From: JADLGH01 sp964586675
Lineage (GTDB): Bacteria > Desulfobacterota_D > UBA1144 > Nemesobacterales > UBA2774
NCBI GenBank assembly: GCA_964586675.1
Contig: CAZPHQ010000011.1
Coordinates: forward strand, 22,001 to 86,000
DNA: 64,000 bases
Direction of reading: 5' to 3'
Below the pieces are notes generated by a model. That model saw only the letters and a program-made list of their open reading frames with translations. It searched no databases and was not told the origin of the DNA. Each line of letters opens with the position of its first letter. Within the stretch, counting starts at the first letter, position 1. This document shows, one piece after another, positions 35,519 to 43,712 of the stretch. Both the position numbers and the translations under genes were made by a program.

Positions 35519-35642
35519 GTCGGTCCTCCAATCTTGTGTTGGGTCGCTAAATGACTTATTAAAATCTTGAGAATAAATTTAGCCTATGGATGAGTGAAAT
35601 GCCACAGTAATTCCGGGGGTTGGATGAAATATCGGGGCCGAC

Positions 35643-36242
35643 CTACTCTTCAAGCTCGACGTTCCAGTATGAGACATCGACAAAATTCAGGAAGGGCTCC
35701 CATTCCTTGTACCTGACAGCCTTTATATAGACGTTCGAAAAAGGATCCCAGACCGGCTTCCGGGGCTTCGTCCTGAGCTTCATTCTCGCCTGCTCCGGGG
35801 TCCTGCCGCCCTTTTTCCTGTTGCAGTCGACGCAGCAGCAGACGACATTATCCCAGACGCTCTTCCCGCCCTGCGATCGTGGTGTGACGTGGTCTATAGT
35901 AAGCTCGGCGCGGGAGAATTTCTTCCGGCAATACTGGCAGGCGCCGCCGTCCCGCCTGAAGATGTTGAGCCTGTTGAACTTGGCTTCCTTTCTTATGAGC
36001 CCCTCGTACCTGACGAGCACGATGACCCTCGGGGTCCTGAAGGCGGCGGTGACTGTCTTGACCACGTCTTCGTCGTCTCTCATCGCCGCGATCTGCGACC
36101 ACGACTCGAAGTCGAAGGTTTCGTAATCGGTGCCGACGGCCTTCGCGACGCCGCTGTACATCATGACGAAAGCTCGTTTGACGCTTGTTATTGTAACGGG
36201 AACGAAGTAACGATTAAGGACTAACACGGGAGCGGTTAGCAT
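35643..36242 (-). CDS. HNH endonuclease (housekeeping type)
   Basis: A 199-aa HNH protein. The zinc-finger HNH motif runs from CQYCRKKF through LTIDHVTPRSQGGKSVWDNVVCCCVDCNRKKGG, with two CxxC pairs. The N-terminus (VLVLNRYFVPVTITSVKRAFVMMYSG) is typical of a chromosomal family widespread in deltaproteobacteria and actinobacteria, function unknown, not linked to an intron or phage here. The upstream region is very AT-rich and divergent from the lgt promoter. No ribosome-binding site directly upstream of the ATG. Confidence 0.88.
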   Translation of the reverse strand: MLTAPVLVLNRYFVPVTITSVKRAFVMMYSGVAKAVGTDYETFDFESWSQIAAMRDDEDVVKTVTAAFRTPRVIVLVRYEGLIRKEAKFNRLNIFRRDGGACQYCRKKFSRAELTIDHVTPRSQGGKSVWDNVVCCCVDCNRKKGGRTPEQARMKLRTKPRKPVWDPFSNVYIKAVRYKEWEPFLNFVDVSYWNVELEE

Positions 36243-36319
36243 TTAGTATAAGGAATTTACCTTTTTTTAAACGTTACTTCAAGTAAAAAAGTGTTAAAGT
36301 TCAGTTAAAACAAGGCTTT

Positions 36320-36349
36320 TTGCATCCTTTGCGCGCGCCGGTATATAAT
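36320..36349 (+). promoter_or_regulatory. Promoter of the small membrane protein-lgt transcript
   Basis: TTGCAT (36320-36325), an 18-nt spacer and TATAAT (36344-36349), giving a transcription start near 36356 and a leader of about 44 nt before the ATG at 36400. Confidence 0.55.
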
Positions 36350-36399
36350 CGTACTTGACTTCTAGCCCCCGCCGTTCAAATTATTATCCGGAGACGCGA

Positions 36400-36549
36400 A
36401 TGAACTTACTGTCGGTCGTATTCTACATCCAGTTCGCCCTGTGCGCGGCGCTTTTCCTGATGACCTACCTCTTCGTCGCAAGGAACGGGCAGCTCAAAAA
36501 GGAAATCGAATCGGAAGTCGAAAGCCGGCTCGGCCGGAAGGTTAGTTAA
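36400..36549 (+). CDS. 49-aa single-pass membrane protein preceding lgt
   Basis: A short gene: MNLLSVVFYIQFALCAALFL... with one transmembrane segment (about 3-27) and a charged tail (KKEIESEVESRLGRKVS). A ribosome-binding site CCGGAGA precedes the ATG, and its stop overlaps the lgt start (TAATG), so translation is coupled. No known family recognised. The overlap and shared promoter argue it is real and may assist Lgt or be a membrane regulator. Confidence 0.7.
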   Translation: MNLLSVVFYIQFALCAALFLMTYLFVARNGQLKKEIESEVESRLGRKVS

Positions 36550-37361
36550 TGTATCCCGAGCTGATCAGGATAGGAGATTTCAGCATCTCCAGCTTCGGGG
36601 CCATGATGGCGCTCTGCTTTCTCGCGGGGTATTGGCTCATCACAGTCGAAGCCGCGCGGAAAAAGCTCGACCAGAAGGTCGTCGGCAACTTGTTCCTCGC
36701 CGCCATGTTCGGCGGCATCGTCGGCGCAAAGCTTCTCTACGTTTTCGAAAACGTCCCACTCTCCGAAATACTTGCCAACCCCGGCGCGAACCTCCTTTCA
36801 AGGGGCGGGCTCACTTTCTACGGCGGATTCTTCGGGGCGCTATTCCTCGTCTGGCTCATAGCGCGGCGGAACAAAATCAGCATGTGGACGGTCGGCGACC
36901 TCGCATCCCCGTCCCTCGCCCTGGCCTATGCGATAGGACGCCTCGGCTGTTTCCTCGTAGGCGACGACTACGGTGTCCCTTCCGACGTTCCATGGGCGAT
37001 GGCGTTTCCGAAAGGCCTTCCGCCGACGGACATACCCGTCCATCCGACACAGCTCTACGAGATCGGTCTCATACTCATCGTTTTCGCTATTATCTGGAAG
37101 CTTAGAACCAGGTTGAAGCCGGCAGGATGGCTTTTTTCAATATATCTGATACTCGCGGGGTTCGAGAGATTTTTCATCGAATTTCTCCGGAGCACTACAC
37201 CGAGCCCGATCCCCGGCCTGTCCGTCGCCCAGCTTATGGCGGTCGCGATTATAATAGTAGGCGCCGCGAAGCTCTATTCCCTCCGCACCGCGGGACAAAA
37301 CGCCCCCGCCCCTGAAAGCCCGCAGAAGCAGCCCGGCAGGAAGAAGCGCGCCCGGGCCTGA
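36549..37361 (+). CDS. lgt: Prolipoprotein diacylglyceryl transferase
   Basis: A 270-aa inner-membrane enzyme with seven or so hydrophobic segments. It attaches diacylglycerol to the lipobox cysteine, the first step of lipoprotein maturation. The core GLTFYGGFFGAL and the signature AIGRLGCFLVGDDYG are present, with VHPTQLYE later. The C-terminal tail is basic (PGRKKRARA). It starts inside the stop of the 49-aa gene and is followed by lnt after 77 nt. Confidence 0.95.
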   Translation: MYPELIRIGDFSISSFGAMMALCFLAGYWLITVEAARKKLDQKVVGNLFLAAMFGGIVGAKLLYVFENVPLSEILANPGANLLSRGGLTFYGGFFGALFLVWLIARRNKISMWTVGDLASPSLALAYAIGRLGCFLVGDDYGVPSDVPWAMAFPKGLPPTDIPVHPTQLYEIGLILIVFAIIWKLRTRLKPAGWLFSIYLILAGFERFFIEFLRSTTPSPIPGLSVAQLMAVAIIIVGAAKLYSLRTAGQNAPAPESPQKQPGRKKRARA

Positions 37362-37438
37362 TAGTGCTTTCCACTGCTTTTTAAGCGCCTCAAACGAAGC
37401 CTTCCCATAATACCCGGCTTGGGTATCTTTTATGCACG

Positions 37439-38998
37439 ATGAAATGCATACAAAGACTCGACCTCGTGCTCGCCGCGCTCACCGGCATCCTTTATCCCGT
37501 CACATTCATGATCCCGTACGCCGGCATCGTGTCGTGGATTCTCCTCGTCCCGCTCTTCTATGCCATCTCGGATAAGACTCCGAAGAACGCCTTTAAGCTC
37601 GGGCTTCTCGCGGGGACGCTTTCGAACTTCATCGGGACATACTGGCTCATCGGCACACTCAGCAGGTTCGGCGGATTCCCGATACCCGTAAGCGTCGTTT
37701 TCATCTTCGTACTCGGCGCATTCTCAGGGCTCTCATACGCCTTATTTTCTTACGTGGTAACGCGCCTCGGATTTACAAAACAGCCCGGCCTCATATCGGC
37801 CCTCCTCATAGCCGCCGTCTGGACGTCGATCGAATACTTCTTCCCGTTCCTCTTCCCCTACGGCATAGGGAACTCCCAGCCGGATTACCTGCCCATAGTC
37901 CAGATATTCGACATATTCGGCGTCTATGGGCTCAGCTTCATCATCGTCCTCGTAAACGTCGCGATTACACGGGCGATTATAAATCGCGGCAGCGCTCCGT
38001 TTCCGGTCAAAGAGGTCGCGCTCTCGGCCGTGCTCGTCGCGGCTTCTCTCGCGTATGGCTACGTGAGAATAGGCCAGGTGGACGCGGAGATCGCCGCCGC
38101 CCCGAAGCTCAGGATAGGCATGGTGCAGGCGAACTTCGACTTCCTCGAAAAATCGGAGAGTAAGGAAGAGGTCGTGACGGAAAAGCACAAGGAGATGTCG
38201 CTCGCCCTCAAGGACGTCGATCTCATAATCTGGCCCGAAACGTCTATACAGGCCTGGTTCCCGACAGACTCCGATTACCTCATCGTAAGGGACGCCCCCG
38301 GCGTGCCCTACATGGACGGGAAATATTTCATCGTCGGCGGCATGTCGTTCACACCCAAGGAAGAAAATATAGAGGTCCTGACGAGCGAAAACGTCATACA
38401 GTACAACACCGCCTTTCTGACGGACTCCGAGGGCAGAATACTCTCGCGCTACCACAAGAACAAGCTACTCCTCTTCGGCGAATATCTCCCGTTCGCGAAA
38501 TACTTCCCGGCGATAAAAAAAATAAGCCCGGCATCCGGAGACTTCACACCCGGAGACGAATACGACCTATTCGTCATAGAGGATAAGGGCGCGAGGATAG
38601 GGCCGATAATCTGCTACGAAGACATACTCCCCCCCTTCAGCAGAGAATTCGCGGAAAAGGGGGCCAACCTCATAGTCAACATTACCAACGACGCCTGGTT
38701 CGGAAGAACTATCGCCCCCTATCAGCACCTATTCGTATCGATACCGAGGTCGATAGAAACCAGGAAATATATGCTGCGTTCGACGAACACGGGAATAAGC
38801 GCGATAATCGACCCTGTGGGCAGGGTGGTCGCCGAAACGCCTACGTTCGAGAGGATGAACCTCGAAGGCGAGGTCGGCCTCATGAACGGCGAAAACACCT
38901 TCTACACAAAAACGGGCGACGTATTTCCGGCGGCTTGCCTTGTCTTCTGGATAGTTTTCGGCGGGATATTTCTTTTAAAGGGAAAGCGCACCGCGTAG
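37439..38998 (+). CDS. lnt: Apolipoprotein N-acyltransferase
   Basis: A 519-aa membrane protein with an N-terminal multi-TM part (about 1-220) and a periplasmic nitrilase-fold domain. The catalytic residues lie in WPETSIQ (Glu), YHKNKLLLFGEYLPF (Lys) and ICYEDILPPF (Cys). It adds the third acyl chain to lipoproteins, which implies a Gram-negative envelope. No clear Shine-Dalgarno precedes the ATG at 37439. Its last 24 nt overlap the convergent hisC. Confidence 0.94.
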   Translation: MKCIQRLDLVLAALTGILYPVTFMIPYAGIVSWILLVPLFYAISDKTPKNAFKLGLLAGTLSNFIGTYWLIGTLSRFGGFPIPVSVVFIFVLGAFSGLSYALFSYVVTRLGFTKQPGLISALLIAAVWTSIEYFFPFLFPYGIGNSQPDYLPIVQIFDIFGVYGLSFIIVLVNVAITRAIINRGSAPFPVKEVALSAVLVAASLAYGYVRIGQVDAEIAAAPKLRIGMVQANFDFLEKSESKEEVVTEKHKEMSLALKDVDLIIWPETSIQAWFPTDSDYLIVRDAPGVPYMDGKYFIVGGMSFTPKEENIEVLTSENVIQYNTAFLTDSEGRILSRYHKNKLLLFGEYLPFAKYFPAIKKISPASGDFTPGDEYDLFVIEDKGARIGPIICYEDILPPFSREFAEKGANLIVNITNDAWFGRTIAPYQHLFVSIPRSIETRKYMLRSTNTGISAIIDPVGRVVAETPTFERMNLEGEVGLMNGENTFYTKTGDVFPAACLVFWIVFGGIFLLKGKRTA

Positions 38999-40075
38999 CG
39001 CGGCAAGGAAGGCGTCGTTCTCGCCCGGCGTGCCTATGGTAACACGGAGGCAGTTTTCGAGCCGCCCGGGCCTGTTGAAGTTCCTGATAAGGACATCCCT
39101 CTCTATCAGTCCCTCGAATACAGAATCGGCGTACGGCAGCCTGAACAGTATAAAATTCGCGTCGCTCGGGAATGGTTCGACTCCGCGCATCTCCGAAAGC
39201 GCGCCGAAGACCCTGTCCCTCTCTCTCACGATGAGCTGAACGTTCTCGGCGATAAACTCCCTGCTCTCGAGCACGGCCCGCGCCGACGCCTGGCTGAGCG
39301 AGTTGATATTGTAGGGGTATCTGACTTTATTGACCTCGTGCGCTATCCCCTCCCCCGCGAAAAGCATCCCGAGCCGGAGCGCGGCGAATCCAATTTTGGA
39401 CAGCGTCCTCATCACGACGAGATTTCCGTGCGCTTTAACGAGGGGCAGAAAGTTTTGACCGGAGAAATCGGCGTAGGCTTCGTCTACGACGACTAGCCCG
39501 CCGGAAAGCTCTATTATCTCCAGTATCCTGTCTTCGGAGTATGCGTTCCCCGTCGGATTATTCGGCGATGCGAGGAATATGATATCGGGATCCTTCTCCT
39601 CAATCAACGCGCGCATGCTTCTCATGTCGAGGTCGAATTTCTCGTCGAGCCCCGGCTCTAAAATCGTCGCGCCTAGTGCGAGCCCGCTCAGCCTGTACAT
39701 TGAAAACGTCGGAGCGGGGCAGACGACTTTCCCGGTTCCTCCGGCAAAGGCAGTCACGAGCATCCCGATGATCTCGTCCGAGCCGTTCCCGAGTATTATC
39801 CCCTCGCTCGGGAAGCCGCTGATCCCGGATATGAGCGTCCTCAAATCATACGCTTCGGGGTCGGGATATCTGTTGAGCTCGAGGCGGCTCGTTTCCTCGG
39901 CTACCCTCGCCGCGACCTCCGGCGGAAGCGGGAACGGGCTCTCGTTCCCGTCGAGCTTGACGGAGCAGTCGTGGTGCGGAACGGAGTAAGCGGAGAGATT
40001 TCTTACGCGCCCGCTCAGCCTCGACTCCAGAACGCTCTCTACCGTCTTCTTCCTGTCCTTATCCCGGGAATTCAT
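38975..40075 (-). CDS. hisC: Histidinol-phosphate aminotransferase
   Basis: A 366-aa PLP-dependent fold-type I aminotransferase. LDGNESPFPLPPEV near the N-terminus, GNGSDEIIGML, SPNNPTGNAY, DEAYADF and the PLP lysine in RTLSKIGFAALRLGM are HisC features. It converts imidazole-acetol phosphate to histidinol phosphate. It follows hisD by 30 nt on the same strand with no visible ribosome-binding site. It overlaps lnt by 24 nt at the 3' end. Confidence 0.94.
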   Translation of the reverse strand: MNSRDKDRKKTVESVLESRLSGRVRNLSAYSVPHHDCSVKLDGNESPFPLPPEVAARVAEETSRLELNRYPDPEAYDLRTLISGISGFPSEGIILGNGSDEIIGMLVTAFAGGTGKVVCPAPTFSMYRLSGLALGATILEPGLDEKFDLDMRSMRALIEEKDPDIIFLASPNNPTGNAYSEDRILEIIELSGGLVVVDEAYADFSGQNFLPLVKAHGNLVVMRTLSKIGFAALRLGMLFAGEGIAHEVNKVRYPYNINSLSQASARAVLESREFIAENVQLIVRERDRVFGALSEMRGVEPFPSDANFILFRLPYADSVFEGLIERDVLIRNFNRPGRLENCLRVTIGTPGENDAFLAALRGALSL

Positions 40076-40105
40076 GAATTCGTCTCAGGGGAATCTGCGG
40101 AGATT

Positions 40106-41398
40106 CTACTTGCCCTTCACCCTCACGCCGACCGAAAGCGCGTGCGCCTCGAGCTCCTCGCTGTACGCAAGGTTCATAACAGAGTCCGCGAGCGACTTGA
40201 AGCCCTTTTCCGAAATCGATATCACACTCGGCATCCTGAGGAAATCGTAAACGCTGAGCGGCGACGAGAACCTCGCGGCGCCGCCCGTCGGGAGAACGTG
40301 GCTCGGGCCAGCGACGTAATCGCCGAAGGCCTCGGTCGACATCGAGCCCACGAATATCGCCCCTGCGTGCATTATCTTCTTCAGCATTTTCTTGGGTTCT
40401 TTCACGCAGAGCTCGAGATGCTCGGGCGCGAGCGCGTTCGCGACGCCGACAGCCCTGTCGATGGTTTTCACGGTGAATATCGTGCCCTGGTTTCTAACAG
40501 CCTCTCCGGCTATGTGCTTACGGCTGAGGCTTACGAGCCGCGCCTCTACTTCGGCGGCGATTTCACGGGCGAACCTCACAGACTGCGTGACAACTATCGG
40601 CACAGCCATCTCGTCGTGCTCGGCCTGGGCAAGGAGATCTGCAGCGACCCACGCCGCGGGCGTGCTCCCGTCGGCTATTATAAGCACCTCGCTCGGCCCC
40701 GCTATCATGTCTATGTCGACAACGCCGAAGACGAGTTTTTTAGCAATTGTGACGTATATGTTTCCCGGCCCTACAATCTTGTCGACTTTCGGGACGGATT
40801 CAGTTCCGTACGCCAGCGCAGCCACCGCCTGCGCCCCGCCTACTTTATACACGGAATCGACCCCGGCTACCTGGGCGGCGACAAGCACGGTTGGGTTTAT
40901 CTCCCCGCCCGGACACGGCGTAACGAGGGCCAGCTCTTTCACCCCGGCAACCTTTGCCGGGATCGCCGTCATGAGAACCGTCGAGGGATAGGCCGCCTTC
41001 CCGCCGGGCACGTACAGGCCCGCCTTCTCTATCGGCCGGATGAGCCAACCCAGCTCGTTTCCGAGCCCGTCCTTGAACGTCATCCCCTTCGGGAGCTTAC
41101 GTTTGTGAAAGTCCCTCACGCGCCTTGCGGCCTTCACGAGGTCGGCCCTGAGCTTTTTCGGAACGCGCGATTTCGCATCCTCGAATTCTTTCTTCGAGAC
41201 CTTTACCGTCTCGTTTGTGAGCTTTACCCTGTCGTATTTCGTCGTGTATTTGAAAAGGGCCTTATCTCCGTTCTTCCTCACGTCCTCGACTATTTCACGG
41301 ACGGAAGATTCGAGAGCCGGGTCCGTAAGTGATTCCCCCCTGCGGAGGCCCTTTAACTGCTCTTCTATGTTTCCGCTTTTAATTTCGATTATTTTCAC
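40106..41398 (-). CDS. hisD: Histidinol dehydrogenase
   Basis: A 430-aa HisD, which oxidises histidinol to histidine in two steps with NAD and Zn. Family signatures: YVPGGKAAYPSTVLM, GGAQAVAALAYGT, KIVGPGNIYVT, IDMIAGPSEVLI, LLAQAEHDE and APEHLEL. The GTG at 41398 (VKIIEIKSG) is chosen; upstream codons run into the promoter. TATAAT lies 10 nt before it, so the mRNA may be nearly leaderless. First gene of a short hisD-hisC operon without hisG. Confidence 0.93.
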   Translation of the reverse strand: MKIIEIKSGNIEEQLKGLRRGESLTDPALESSVREIVEDVRKNGDKALFKYTTKYDRVKLTNETVKVSKKEFEDAKSRVPKKLRADLVKAARRVRDFHKRKLPKGMTFKDGLGNELGWLIRPIEKAGLYVPGGKAAYPSTVLMTAIPAKVAGVKELALVTPCPGGEINPTVLVAAQVAGVDSVYKVGGAQAVAALAYGTESVPKVDKIVGPGNIYVTIAKKLVFGVVDIDMIAGPSEVLIIADGSTPAAWVAADLLAQAEHDEMAVPIVVTQSVRFAREIAAEVEARLVSLSRKHIAGEAVRNQGTIFTVKTIDRAVGVANALAPEHLELCVKEPKKMLKKIMHAGAIFVGSMSTEAFGDYVAGPSHVLPTGGAARFSSPLSVYDFLRMPSVISISEKGFKSLADSVMNLAYSEELEAHALSVGVRVKGK

Positions 41399-41408
41399 GA
41401 TTGGAAGG

Positions 41409-41414
41409 ATTATA
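41409..41414 (-). promoter_or_regulatory. -10 box of hisD, 10 nt from the start codon
   Basis: A perfect TATAAT on the minus strand, 10 nt before the GTG at 41398. The expected start near 41402 leaves a leader of 3-4 nt. No Shine-Dalgarno is present. The -35 is weak. Confidence 0.5.
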
Positions 41415-41565
41415 CACAGTGGAGCCCGCGACTTAAAGTCGTTCGAGCGGCTCGGTGCCGTCAGGCGCGCTGACGCCAAGCCCCCGTCAGTCCTACTCGT
41501 CATGTACACTAAATACCGGGCCGATTGAAAAGTCCGTCGTTAAGGGGCCTAAAGAGAGATACCGC

Positions 41566-42036
41566 ATGAAGATATACACGCTCGAAAGAACGCAGGAAGT
41601 CGCGGCCCCGCTGGAAGAGGTATGGGACTTTTTCTCCAATCCCGGAAACCTCGCGCTGATAACGCCCCCATGGCTCGGGTTCAGGGTAGCTTCCGGCGCC
41701 GATCAGAAAATATATAAGGGGATGCTCATTAAATATAAAGTTTCGCCCCTTCTCGGCATACCGGTCACGTGGGTGACCGAGATCACCGAGGTGAACGATC
41801 TGAGCCGGTTCGTCGACGTCCAGCGGACAGGTCCCTACACCCTCTGGCGCCACGAGCACATATTCAAGGAGAAGAACGGAGCAGTCGAGTTGACAGACAT
41901 CGTCACCTACGCCCTTCCCCTGGGCCCGCTAGGGAGAATAGCTCACGCCCTCGACACAAAAAAACGTCTCGACCGCATATTCGAGTTCAGGCGGGGCTAC
42001 GTCGAAAGAAGATTCGGCAGAGCTGCCCGGGATTAA
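41566..42036 (+). CDS. SRPBCC (START-like) ligand-binding protein
   Basis: A 156-aa protein of the SRPBCC superfamily (coenzyme Q-binding/polyketide-cyclase-like). It begins TLERTQEVAAPLEEVWDFFSNPGNLALITPPWLGF, followed by alternating strands and a long C-terminal helix, typical of a START-like cavity. The ligand is unknown. AGAGAG before the ATG at 41566 is the ribosome-binding site; the longer frame from 41455 has no support. Confidence 0.85.
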   Translation: MKIYTLERTQEVAAPLEEVWDFFSNPGNLALITPPWLGFRVASGADQKIYKGMLIKYKVSPLLGIPVTWVTEITEVNDLSRFVDVQRTGPYTLWRHEHIFKEKNGAVELTDIVTYALPLGPLGRIAHALDTKKRLDRIFEFRRGYVERRFGRAARD

Positions 42037-42069
42037 AGCCGCGAGAGCTTCCCGAATGCGGCGGTTCGA

Positions 42070-42097
42070 TTGACACGCACCTCCCGGAAAATATACT
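42070..42097 (+). promoter_or_regulatory. Strong sigma-70 promoter 8 nt before the start of the 433-aa gene
   Basis: Consensus TTGACA (42070-42075), a 16-nt spacer and TATACT (42092-42097). The expected transcription start near 42104 leaves only about 2 nt before the ATG at 42106, so the transcript would be leaderless. Confidence 0.65.
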
Positions 42098-42105
42098 TTT
42101 CACCT

Positions 42106-43407
42106 ATGAACGATTCAGTCGTGGATATTAGCAGGTACAAACTGGACCAGGCCGAGCAGGAGCTCCGGACGAAGCTCGTCGAGTATACCGAGCGGCCGGA
42201 GATACAATCCCAGTTCGGAGAAGCCTTTTATATATGGAGGGACGACCCCGACTTTCTAGCCGACGACATAACGGAGGACGAGGTAGACGACCTCACATTC
42301 GAGAAGTTCTTCGACTGGTTCCTTTTCGATTTCAGGCTCCTCGATACAGGGGAAAGAATCATCGAGCGGTTCTACAAGGACGAGCGCGGAACGCTGACAG
42401 AGCTCGAGGACAAAATGATAGGCGAGTGGCGGGAGAACGTCTACAGCTTTTTCGAGGTGCTCGAAGTCGTCCCCGGCGAAAGCTGCGCCATAAGAGACCT
42501 CTTCGACAACAAGAACTACACCGTAAGAGACACCTCGTCTTCGAGAAAGCTCAAGGCGTCCGATATCATAGGCGCCCGCCCGCTCGGCACCGGCGAGCTC
42601 ACCTACTTCTCCGGCGTCATATCGGTCTATCCGGCGACGTTCCGGGAAATAATCATCGAATTTTTCAATTCCGGATTCAGGGACTACAGACGCGAGCACG
42701 GTAAGCAGGGCTCCAAAAGGGAATATCTCAAGGACTACGGCTTTCAGATAGGGCATTATCTCGAGGATTTCGTCAAGAACCCGCGGTTCGTATCCCCCGA
42801 GGGCGAGGAGCTGGTTTTGGCCTCGGCCACGTATTCGGTCGGCGATGAAGAAGCGGTCCTGAAGAAATTAAGAGGCGACAAAGCATTCGAAGAGCTGAGC
42901 GCTCCAGTCGACGAGATAAAGATATTCGCGTTCGAGGACGCCGACGACCACGCGGCCTCCGGAACGCTCGAGATCGAAAACGGCTCCCTCAGGGTGCAGT
43001 GCTATTCCCGGGACATGCTCGGCAGGGTAAAAGCCCGTATCGAGAAAGACCTCGGGAAGCTCGTCTCACACAGGGGAGATACACTTAAAGACCTTGAAAA
43101 TTTCATAAGCAATAAAGAAACCAAAAGCGTAAAGAAGAGCCCTAAAAAAGCCAGGAAGCTCCCTCCCGGCGTGAAGAGCAATAAGGAGCTCGACAGGGAG
43201 CTCGACGATTTTTACACCCTCTGGCTCGACCAGCCACACCCCACACTCGGCGGCAAAACCCCCCGCGAGGCAGCAGCGTCCTCGGGGGAAAAAGCTGCGC
43301 TTCTTCATATTCTGGGCGAGCTCGAGAGCTATTATTCGCGGGCCATGGAGCGGGGCGAGCCGTATTTCGATGTTGCGAAGATAAAAAAACAACTGAATCT
43401 TAAATAA
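42106..43407 (+). CDS. 433-aa protein of unknown function with DUF2384-like C-terminal motif
   Basis: A soluble acidic protein I cannot place firmly. Residues 1-120 are rich in aromatic and acidic residues; a lysine-rich linker (KSVKKSPKKARK) lies near 350. The last 65 residues contain WLDQPHPTLGGKTPREAAASSGEK, which resembles the antitoxin-type MbcA/ParS/Xre toxin-binding (DUF2384) motif WLDxPxPxLGGxTPxEA. No toxin-like gene (RES or RNase) is adjacent, so a toxin-antitoxin role is not supported. The gene has its own strong promoter and no Shine-Dalgarno. Confidence 0.7.
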   Translation: MNDSVVDISRYKLDQAEQELRTKLVEYTERPEIQSQFGEAFYIWRDDPDFLADDITEDEVDDLTFEKFFDWFLFDFRLLDTGERIIERFYKDERGTLTELEDKMIGEWRENVYSFFEVLEVVPGESCAIRDLFDNKNYTVRDTSSSRKLKASDIIGARPLGTGELTYFSGVISVYPATFREIIIEFFNSGFRDYRREHGKQGSKREYLKDYGFQIGHYLEDFVKNPRFVSPEGEELVLASATYSVGDEEAVLKKLRGDKAFEELSAPVDEIKIFAFEDADDHAASGTLEIENGSLRVQCYSRDMLGRVKARIEKDLGKLVSHRGDTLKDLENFISNKETKSVKKSPKKARKLPPGVKSNKELDRELDDFYTLWLDQPHPTLGGKTPREAAASSGEKAALLHILGELESYYSRAMERGEPYFDVAKIKKQLNLK

Positions 43408-43410
43408 ATT

Positions 43411-43430
43411 CCCCCCTTACAGGTGGGGGG
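43411..43430. other. GC hairpin directly after the 433-aa gene
   Basis: CCCCCC-TTACAGGT-GGGGGG, a 6-bp all-GC stem with an 8-nt loop starting 4 nt after the stop codon. No T-tract follows, so termination is possible but unproven. Confidence 0.4.
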
Positions 43431-43542
43431 CTGGCGGCGGCCTGACATGAAACTATACTCACGGCGAAAATTCACGGAAACGATGCTAAACCTTGATAAC
43501 GATTTAAAACAATTGAATAAAAGAAATGGCAAGTTAAACAAA

Positions 43543-43583
43543 GTGACAATCGGGCATTGACTGGGTATAATACTAAAGTATTA
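43543..43583 (+). promoter_or_regulatory. Polysaccharide locus promoter P1 with palindrome
   Basis: GTGACA (43543-43548), a 17-nt spacer and TATAAT (43566-43571). The palindrome TAATACT-AA-AGTATTA (43568-43583) overlaps the -10 box and the start point, a typical repressor site. Transcription from here gives a leader of about 135 nt. Confidence 0.65.
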
Positions 43584-43638
43584 GCATTTATTGCAATATT
43601 AATACTTTATTCAGATTAAAAGACCTACTTAAGTCTCG

Positions 43639-43667
43639 TTGACTACATATATGGGCATCCATATAAT
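43639..43667 (+). promoter_or_regulatory. Polysaccharide locus promoter P2 with palindrome
   Basis: TTGACT (43639-43644), a 17-nt spacer and TATAAT (43662-43667). A different palindrome, TATATGG-GCAT-CCATATA (43648-43665), occupies the spacer and -10 box. Expected start near 43674, about 39 nt before the ATG at 43713; ribosome-binding site AAGGAGGG follows. Confidence 0.68.
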
Positions 43668-43712
43668 ATCTATTACAAATTGAGTATTATGTTAGGAGAA
43701 GGAGGGCATTGA

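Noticed and set aside
39971..41332. A 453-aa open frame on the plus strand across hisC/hisD
   Set aside because: It is antisense to two unmistakable histidine genes; long antisense frames are common in GC-rich DNA and its translation has no family features.
42106..43407. Toxin-antitoxin module
   Set aside because: The C-terminal motif resembles a toxin-binding domain, but the protein is far too long for an antitoxin and no toxin-like gene is adjacent.
43577..43712. c-di-GMP (GEMM) riboswitch in the long leader before the polysaccharide locus
   Set aside because: The conserved CACGCA-type core and tetraloop-receptor pattern were not found; the leader is AT-rich with simple palindromes that fit protein operators better.
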